Below, one piece after another: positions 36,242 through 43,054 of a stretch of 64,000 nucleotides of DNA. Every line of letters starts with the position of its first letter. Within the stretch, counting starts at the first letter, position 1. The notes beneath the pieces are model-generated. The model had not been told where the DNA came from, made no database searches, and saw only the letters and a list, made by a program, of their open reading frames with translations. The stretch covers positions 71,168,093 through 71,232,092 of the forward strand of contig CM056738.1 of NCBI GenBank assembly GCA_029844215.1. Reading direction: 5' to 3'. The stretch comes from Przewalskia tangutica. Lineage: Eukaryota > Streptophyta > Magnoliopsida > Solanales > Solanaceae. Position numbers and translations under genes: made by a program.

Positions 36242-38382
36242 GTTCTATTTTGTGTTGTTTTGTGCTGAAATATGTTGTTTTGTGCCCGATATGTCATGCA
36301 TTATATGTCATTTTTATTGTAGATTTTTATATGTGGAGGCACCTCATACAAAGGAAGTCTTAGCTGAAGCTTTGTGTCAGTGTATTTACGATTGGAATCT
36401 TGATTGTTCTATCTCTTCCATCACTTTGGATAACTGCACAACAAATGATGTCGTAATACAAATTTTGCATGGTAAACTTCCTAATGAATCACTTATTTTG
36501 CGTGGAAAATTTCTACACATGCGTTGTTGTGCCCATATTTTAAATTTGATTGTCCAAGATGGTTTAAACATAATTGGTGATGGCATTGAAAGGGTTAGAA
36601 ATAGTGTGGTTTTTTGGACATCTTCTGTTTTAAGAGTCACAAAATTTGAAAGCACGGCTAGGACTCATGCTAAAAATTGCTCGAAGAAGCTTGTACTTGA
36701 TTGCAAAACTCGTTGGAATTCAACTTATGAAATGCTTAAAGTTGCAATAATGTACAAGAACGTTTTCGATGTTTTAAGTGGTAGAGAGTCGGAGGTTTAT
36801 AAGTGTGTGCCGCTTAAAGAAGATTGGGAGAAAGCCGAAAAAATTTGTGAGAAGTTAGAGTTATTTAATGATGCCACTTATGAGTTTTCCGCCACTAAAT
36901 ATCCTACTGCTAATGTTTATTTTTCCAACATATGTGAAATTAAATGTGCATTGAATAACTGGATTACATCCTCTGATCCTCTGATAAAAGTTATGGCAAC
37001 AAAAATGTTGGTAAAATATAACAAGTATTGGAGTAATGTGAATACTCTTCTAGCTGTGGCAACCTTATTAGATCCTCGATATAAGATACCACTTGTTCGC
37101 TATTACTACAAGCAACTTTACAAGGACTATGAAGTTGATTTTGAGGTGGAGAAGGTGAAAGATGTGTTGAAGGAATTGACGAGTGAATATGGAAAGGATA
37201 AAGGAAAAGAACCAACTTTTAATTTCAAGCTACCACCATCTGGTAAAGTTAGTGGAAAAGGAAGGATGAGTGGCTTTGCTAAATATTTGGAGGTGGAGGA
37301 GAATCAAGTTCAAGAAAAATCGGAGTTGGAGAAATATTTTGAGACTCCTAATGTACCTCTTGACGATGACTTTGATATCCTTGTTTGGTGGAAAACCAAT
37401 GGATCATCATTCCCCATTCTTCAAAGGATAGCAAGAGACATCCTAAGTATTCCCGTTTCTAGTGTTGCTTCTGAATCGATTTTTAGCACAGGTGGTCGTG
37501 TGTTGACTACTCATCGTAGTCGCCTTCTTCCATCAACCATCGAGGCTTTAATGTGTGCTCAAAACTGGATTTGGACTAATATTAAAGGTAAGTAGAATTG
37601 TAGAAGTTTTATTTTAAATTCAATTCAACTTGATTCTTTATATAATTCATTATTTTAAATTTGTATTATCTCTTAATTTTAATTATTAGGTGATGATGGG
37701 CTAAAAGAAGTTGAGTATCAACAAATTATTGACGAAATGGAGCAGGAAGGATGTATTACCGAAGATGAGGGACAAGTTGCATAATGAATTATGGGTGTTG
37801 ATGTTGCTATGTTGCTAGAATTGTAGAAGTTGAAATCTATGATGAATACTGTTTCGTTTAAAATGTAATATTGACTTCAAGTCTGCAACAATCTTAAATG
37901 CTCTATGTGGGAGCATTTGTTAGAAACAACCAGCTCTCGTTGCTCTAAATCCCAATGTCTATTGTTATTCTGTCAATTTTTTAATCTTATTTTATATAAA
38001 TGCTCCTCAGTTGAAGGACTAGACATTGCAGTTTCTTCCAATGGTTCCTACTAGTGCAATTTGGGCAAACTATTTGTGAGGAAAATGCCAAGTAACGGAA
38101 ACATTGAGGCTTGTTTACAGTTGCAGAAAGCTGTAATTCAGAAAAGGCAGTCAAATACATATGTGTTAAGATTGGCAGTGGCTGAATCTATGTGGGAGCA
38201 GCTGTTTAGGTGGGTACCCGCCGGGTAAGTGGGTACCCGCCTGGGGTAAGTGGGGCGGGTGAAGGTGGAGGAATTACTACCCGTGATGGTTGGTGGGGCG
38301 GGGATGGAGGTGGATTTTAGGTGGCGGGTACGGGTATGGGGTACCCTTCCCCCGCCCCCGCCCCGCCCCATTGACATCCCTA

Positions 38383-39856
38383 TGCCAAACCATATGCTGC
38401 CTAGAATGTTGTCGTAGATGACACAACATCTCAAGCAACATTCCAGCAGACCACATAAGAGACATCCTCACCATCATCCTCACGCTATATCGAATCAGAA
38501 GTTGAGGTACATGCTTTTTCTGATAAGTTCTATTCCAAAGCAAAGTTTGATAAATGGAATTGGTATATGAATAGGATTATCAGGGCAGAGAAAATATTAG
38601 ATTTAGCCTCATGTTCGGAGTATGGTTTGGTCGAGTTCCTTAGTGATCGTAAGCTTCTAAAAATTGTAACTAATAAAGAACCCTTTGTTGATGAAATAAT
38701 TAGGTGTTCTATGTAAACTTGAATTCTGTTATAGACAATGCCTCCTCAAATAAATTTGGGAAGGTATACCTCTATAACAAAATCTATAAGTTTACTCCCC
38801 TAATTGTCAATCAATATTTGGAAACTGAGCCTGAAGTTGGGAGAATCACTAATGAGAGGTAACTGAAAATAGGGACAAGATTATAGAATACCTCACTGGA
38901 GGTATAGTGAAGAAATTGACTTCTCGATGCCCTGTCTCAAAGCTCACTGTCCTATTTTCCACCCTATATAAGATTGATATTCGCAATTGGCTCTCTTCAC
39001 TAATGAGTCAATAGTCACAACTGAGCAAGCCTCTGTTATACAAAATTGGAAAAGGATTGAGAATTGACTTAAGAAGAATTATTTTCTATCAAGTAGACAA
39101 TTTGGCTGAGAAATAGTCTACCTTAATCCTTCCCTATCCCTCTTTGATCTATAATTATAACCATCCAAGAATTTGAGCCTAGTAGAGAAGATATTTTAGG
39201 GAAAGCTCCAGAGGTATACTCAGTGAATAAAGAAATTTTGAAAAGCAAAGAGAGAATTATAGATCTCCCATGGAAAAAGGAAGTTGAAGAATGTTGCCCG
39301 AAATGTTCCAAACATTCTAGGAAACACTGGTCCAAGACAGTCACCATTGTCTATTGAATGACTTGTTGGACAATTTACTAAAATCAACCAACAAATTTCA
39401 GATATTGCAAGGGATGCCTTAGTACAGGCCAGAGACCAGTTCTTAATGTTGCTTTCTTCCCAAAAAGGGGGAGATAATTCTATTGTGCAGGGAGATAAAA
39501 TGGCTGAGAGTTTTGCCTTCAATAATGCTGCTGAAGATGTTGTTGTTGCTAAAGAAGTTGTGGATGCTGCTCTACAAAGAGAAGAAATTGTTGGTAGGAG
39601 AGTCTTGCTAACAAGACTGAGGATGGAGACAGAAATTGAAGTTGTTATGCGAAGGGCCGAAGCTGAAGCTAAAGCTGCCAGGCAGAGGAGAAAACAAGCT
39701 AAAATTATATAGAGGTATAAAGTGGCTGGAAAGCTACTACTGATGCATAATATGCAAGGAAAAAATTGTTGTTGATGATTGGTGTTTGCTTAATGAATTT
39801 GATTGTGATAAGTAGAACACAATATATATACACTATTTGTTGTTGTTGGTTGATTG
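38383..39856 (+). pseudogene. Sirevirus third ORF (envelope-like region), second part
   Basis: After the hAT TSD the reading continues as VEVHAFSDKFYSKAKF and KWNWYMNRIIRAEKI to a stop near 38715, then as weaker pieces to about 39060. A last open frame, 39446-39712, ends with a charged helix (RAEAEAKAARQRRKQAK). Sireviruses often carry an envelope-like ORF between pol and the 3' LTR. I assign this one by position and style only; no transmembrane segment is evident. 39716-39856 has no coding signal. Confidence 0.45.
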
Positions 39857-40620
39857 GGATTTTTACCACGATGGTAAAGTAACTTGACAAGGTGATTATG
39901 AGCTGATTAAAAACGTGGGAAGAACAAGCCAAAGTCGTTAATATGTTTGGGTAACAAGTCCAAGAAGTTAGAGGATCTATGATCTTCTCCAACAAACCTT
40001 ATCAGCTGCCCACCATTCCCTCAACCTCTACAATAAGTCGATGAGCTTTCAAGGAAAATTCTCTATTATAAATAGATATAGAAGAAGAGTGAATCAATAT
40101 CCAGAATAAGATTGCAAAAATATCAAGAGAGCTCTCGAGAATTCATCTCAGAAAACTGGATCACAAGTGTTGCTTGAACTTGTCGACAACATTCTGTCCA
40201 ACATTATAATTGTTGCTTAGATTCTAGATTTGTTCTTTATTGAAGCAATTATAATGAGATGTTGTCTATATCTATTTAGGTAGATTTTTCAGGCATAAGT
40301 CATCTGCGACTTCATCTTTTTAATTCCTTTTGTAAAATTATAAAAGAAGGAATTTATTTAATGCTATATAAATATATACAATACTTTTGGTCACTGACCA
40401 TCATCAGTTATATAATCAATATAACCTATGTAAATATTAAACCTTTGTGTTCTTTTTAATTTCCGCTGCAATTTATTGTTCAAAGATTTTTCTGTTTTAT
40501 CGAAGTGTTGTCACTTGTGACTGACAACATTATTGCCGACATTTGCAAACTGTATTGACATTCGATTTATTTTTAATTTTAGTTTGTTTTTATTTTCATA
40601 GCATACACCGGGACCCAACA
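39857..40620 (+). repeat. 3' LTR of Sirevirus-like element (5' part lost)
   Basis: Matches 13948-14720 with a small 5-10% difference. The first about 150 bp of the LTR and the polypurine tract are missing. Ends GGGACCCAACA, followed by CAGGA, the partner of CCGGA at 13792-13796. Confidence 0.87.
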
Positions 40621-41158
40621 CAGGACATCATGCGAAAGCTAACAATTGCATACCTTATACGATGATAAATAAGCTGACAAACAAGCTATACTAAAAAGGT
40701 AAATGTCTTAATATGGTTTGGTCAATTGACCTACATATGAGAAAACTGATATAAAAGAAAATATAAAACTATGAAAGAATAATCTCCCCCAAAACAAGAC
40801 TCTTTAATCTTACAGGACTATATTATTGAAGTTATTGTGTTGTGTATGAAAAGAAAAGATCTTCTATTTATAGAAGTACAAAACTTCTACGTCAAATAAA
40901 TGATAAATTTCATAGAGTCCTTTTCCACAAAGAAAATATTTTCTATCAAAATATCTTTTTTGAGTAAAACACAATTATGATAAATTCAAATAAATAGGAA
41001 ACATATAGTTATTATTTTGAATTGTATTATGGCAACAGGTCACCATTAGAATACATGGAATATCATATATTAAGAGTGTTATGTGATGATTGCACGTTTA
41101 ATAGTAAGAACACAACATGTGATGTGTAATCAGATGTATACTAACCAGTAATATTTTA

Positions 41159-41391
41159 CTTCTATCTGTTTCAATTTATATGACACATTTTTCTTTTTAG
41201 TCAGTCCCAAAAAAATGACACATTTTCTTAACGAGAATGTCATATTTTCTTACCTTTTACGCTTAACGAGATGATTTATAACCACAAAAATATATTTGGC
41301 TTGTTTTAGACCGCAAGATTCAAAAGTCTTTCTTTATTTTTTAAATTTGGTGTCCAGTCAAATTACATCATATAAATTGGGACGGAGGGAG
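41159..41391. repeat. Stowaway-type MITE (unit 2 copy)
   Basis: Starts after TA (41157-41158) and ends GACGGAGGGAG. The ends are the common plant Stowaway type. Same position as 11934-12132 in unit 1. Confidence 0.75.
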
Positions 41392-41463
41392 AAATATTCA
41401 CATGTCTTAATTTTATTTTATATAATAAAAATAAGTGGGAACCGATAATAATACACTTTATAA

Positions 41464-42250
41464 TGTTAAGAGTTCCACATCGGATATGGAATAGGAACAT
41501 GAGCTCCTTATATAGACTTGGACAATCTTCACCCTACAAGCTAGCTTTTGGAGTTGAGTTAGGCTCAATATACATTCTCTACATGGTATCAGAGTCATAC
41601 TCATTTCAATTCGTTGTTCACCGATGTTGGGCTCCCAAATTATATTATCCATGCTCCAGTTAACAAGGTCTAGACGTGCAGAAGATTGTTAAGAGTCCCA
41701 CACCAGAAATGGAATGGGAACATGGACTTCTTATATGAAATTGAATAATCATCACCCTACAAGCTAGCTTTTGGGGTTGATTTAGGTCCAAAATCCATTC
41801 TTTACATGGTATCAGAGTCAGACTCATTTCAATTCTACGTTCATCGATGTTGGGTCCCCAAATTATGTCATTCACGCTCCAGTTAATGGGGTCTGGGCGT
41901 GCGGGGGAGTGTTAAGAGTCTCACATGACTTGGAATGAGAACATGGACTCCTTATATGGACTTGGACAATACTCACCATACAAGCGAGCTTTTGGGGTTG
42001 AGTTAGGCCCAAGATCCATTCTTTACATGGTATTAGAGTCAAGACTCATTCTAATTTTTTGTTCACCGATGTTGGCTCCCCAAATTATATTGTTCACTCT
42101 CCAGTTAACAAGGTCTGGGCGTGCGGGGAGTGTTAAGTATCTCACATCGGATATGGAATAGGAACATAAACTCCTTATATGGACTTGAACAATCCTCACC
42201 CTACAAACTAGATTTTGAGATTGAGTTAGACTCAAGATTCATTTTCTACC
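41464..42250 (+). mobile_element. Tandem TRIM array: four LTRs and three internal segments
   Basis: LTRs of about 118-120 bp lie at 41464-41583, 41687-41806, 41910-42027 and 42131-42250. Each of the first three is followed by a TGGTATCAGAGTC-type primer site for initiator tRNA-Met (TGGTATTAGAGTC in the third). The internal segments are about 103 nt and the last two end in a purine tract (GTGCGGGGGAG, GTGCGGGGAG) right before the next LTR. There is no coding capacity. This is the layout of a terminal-repeat retrotransposon in miniature, multimerised head to tail. It is absent from unit 1. The LTR carries a snRNA-type promoter signature (next entry). No TSD was found. Confidence 0.85.
41472..41515 (+). 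promoter_or_regulatory. U6-like promoter in the TRIM LTR: USE plus TATA at 25-nt spacing
   Basis: GTTCCACATCG (41472-41482) is one base from the plant snRNA upstream sequence element RTCCCACATCG. TTATATAG (41508-41515) starts 25 nt after it. In plants the spacing between these two elements decides the polymerase: about 25 for Pol III (U6), about 10 more for Pol II. The other LTRs have GTCCCACACCA, GTCTCACATGA and ATCTCACATCG with spacings of 25, 23 and 25. The four-copy consensus is a perfect USE. Confidence 0.65.
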
Positions 42251-42493
42251 CGCAGTGAAAGGAAAAAATGGAGGCCCGTGCAATTTATTACATATGGCAT
42301 TTTGCATGAAAGGCTTTTCGTGATTAGCTTCCGTCCACGTCCCCCAGTTTTTTAGGGGCCTTCGATCTATTCCAATCGTGCCTATATAGAGAGCCTGAAA
42401 TAATGGGAACATGACTTACATTGTTGTGGAAAGAACAAGCCAGCCAGCACGCCAACAGTTGGTAAAAGGTCTTTTCTATTTGTGTTTAATTTA
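42251..42493. promoter_or_regulatory. Distal promoter block with TATA box, end of unit 2
   Basis: Continues the unit 1 match (12200-12321, 13139-13196). Contains GCCTATATAGAGAGCCTG near 42380, about 670 bp from the MYB start codon. It could be the ancestral core promoter of the MYB gene, now distant, or a promoter of nothing. Confidence 0.4.
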
Positions 42494-42830
42494 CTACTCC
42501 AGCCTTCTCAAATCTCAATAATAGTTTGATTAGTCAAGTTTATAGAAAGTTAAAATTAATTATTTTAAAGACTAAGTGATTCTAGGAAAATTAGAAATTG
42601 TTTTTCAGACGATGAAAATAATATATTTTTTCTATAAGTACTTTTTAAAAATTTGTCCAAGCATAAATTATTGGTCTATATTAATAAAATTATTTTTTAA
42701 ATTGATTAATTAAACAAAAAATGATATCCTTCGATTTTTTTTTTAGTGAGTACTTCTAACTCTTTTCAAAATAAAGACTGGTCAATGAGGCTAAGTGTTT
42801 TATTAAGTTTTCATTACTTTCTTAAATTAT
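42494..42830. other. AT-rich MYB upstream region outside the duplication
   Basis: Single-copy in this window, strongly AT-rich. No element or gene is recognised. A T-tract lies at about 42735-42745. Confidence 0.5.
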
Positions 42831-43022
42831 GGGCAACTCGATGCACTAAGCTCCCGTTATGTGCGGAATTCGAAAAAGGGATAAACCATAAGAGTGTGTT
42901 GTACGAAGTCTTATCTTTCATTTTTATCATTTCACGGCTTGAACTTATGACCTTCCGGTTAGGTGTATATATTTTAAGGGAGTACACAGTCATGTGCTTT
43001 ACCAAACTCAATCATTGGAGCT
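42831..43022 (-). mobile_element. Au-type tRNA-derived SINE, 32 bp before the MYB start codon
   Basis: Read on the minus strand it has a box A-like 'TTGAGTTTGGTAAAG' near 43015-43001, a box B-like 'AAGTTCAAGCC' (42946-42936), and the Au-family 3' half: 'CGTACAACACACTCTTATGG', then 'CGGGAGCTTAGTGCATCGAG' and 'TTGCCC' at the end. Length about 192 bp, against about 180 for Au SINEs; the extra bases are at 42964-42985. It is old and diverged. No clear TSD. Confidence 0.8.
42966..42975 (+). promoter_or_regulatory. Candidate TATA box of the MYB gene, inside the SINE
   Basis: TATATATTTT, 80-89 bp before the ATG at 43055. It lies in a stretch that is extra relative to the SINE family. It predicts a start near 42996-43005. 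The sequence fits a core promoter, but use is unproven. Confidence 0.4.
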
Positions 43023-43054
43023 CTTTTTTTTGCCATTATTTGCAGACACATATC

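Larger units (their letters stand above)
21788..37784 (+). pseudogene. hAT transposase, BED zinc finger, RICESLEEPER-like; 13.7-kb gypsy in intron 1
   Basis: Exons by splice signals: 21788-22511, 36323-37587, 37690-37784. Exon 1 starts ATGGGAGATGAG. A BED-type finger follows (SEVWKNYKRKK ... CNFCAKL ... SHLRDHTKSC) and the first catalytic Asp region (LTTDMWTSSNQRKGYMAVTAHF). Exon 2 gives LYVEAPHTKEVLAEAL, the second Asp (TLDNCTTND), CCAHILNLIVQDG, and the C-terminal dimerisation region with the catalytic Glu (IPVSSVASESIFSTGGR). Exon 3 adds an acidic tail of about 30 residues. Two lesions are seen: a TAA at 22003-22005 just before the first finger Cys and a frameshift at about 21830-21840. 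The rest reads open, including all of exon 2 (over 420 residues). The gypsy element lies inside intron 1 (22512-36322), so it interrupts no codon. Confidence 0.9.
20556..38382 (+). mobile_element. hAT DNA transposon, TIR- and TSD-bounded, split by a gypsy element
   Basis: Left end TAGGGATGTCAGTGGGGCGG, right end CCCCATTGACATCCCTA, so TIRs of about 17 bp with GGGCGGG-rich subterminal DNA on both sides. There is a perfect 8-bp TSD TGCCAAAC. Without the 13.7-kb gypsy insertion the element is about 4.16 kb, a normal size for an autonomous hAT element. It encodes a BED-finger transposase on the plus strand in three exons (see that entry). A 41-bp repeat (about 20860-20945, 2.5 copies) and a repeated 'aaatcgcagatcgaaggta' (21108 and 21179) lie in the 5' leader. 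The perfect TSD suggests a fairly young insertion, older than the gypsy. Confidence 0.93.
13797..40620 (+). mobile_element. Sirevirus-like Ty1/copia retrotransposon carrying nested elements
   Basis: 5' LTR 13797-14720, primer site TGGTATCAGAGTC at 14724-14736, gag and pol on the plus strand to about 19095, then a long post-pol region with a third reading frame, then the 3' LTR 39857-40620. The flanks are CCGGA (13792-13796) and CAGGA (40621-40625), a one-mismatch 5-bp TSD, and unit 1 shows the uninterrupted site. A hAT element (20556-38382) is inserted in the post-pol region and a second hAT-like fragment lies in the integrase region. Without nested DNA the element is about 9 kb. A large post-pol ORF is typical of Sireviruses; that assignment is by architecture. 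Confidence 0.87.
13193..42493 (+). repeat. Unit 2 of the tandem duplication (MYB-proximal copy)
   Basis: Starts with the same 'tttatttcttgtatctcc' as 5908 and ends 'tgtgtttaattta' (42481-42493), about 560 bp before the MYB start codon. Without its insertions it is only about 2-3 kb. It differs from unit 1 by lacking 5970-8165, by about 300 bp of extra sequence (13405-13705), by the 26.8-kb nested insertion at 13797, and by the TRIM array. Confidence 0.83.

Noticed and set aside
38138..38543. Minus-strand Pro/Gly-rich frames at the hAT right end
   Set aside because: They result from the GGGCGGG-rich subterminal repeats of the hAT element.
41464..42250. Cassandra-type TRIM with 5S rRNA promoter
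   Set aside because: No 5S rRNA-like internal promoter boxes are seen; the promoter signature is of the USE/TATA snRNA type.
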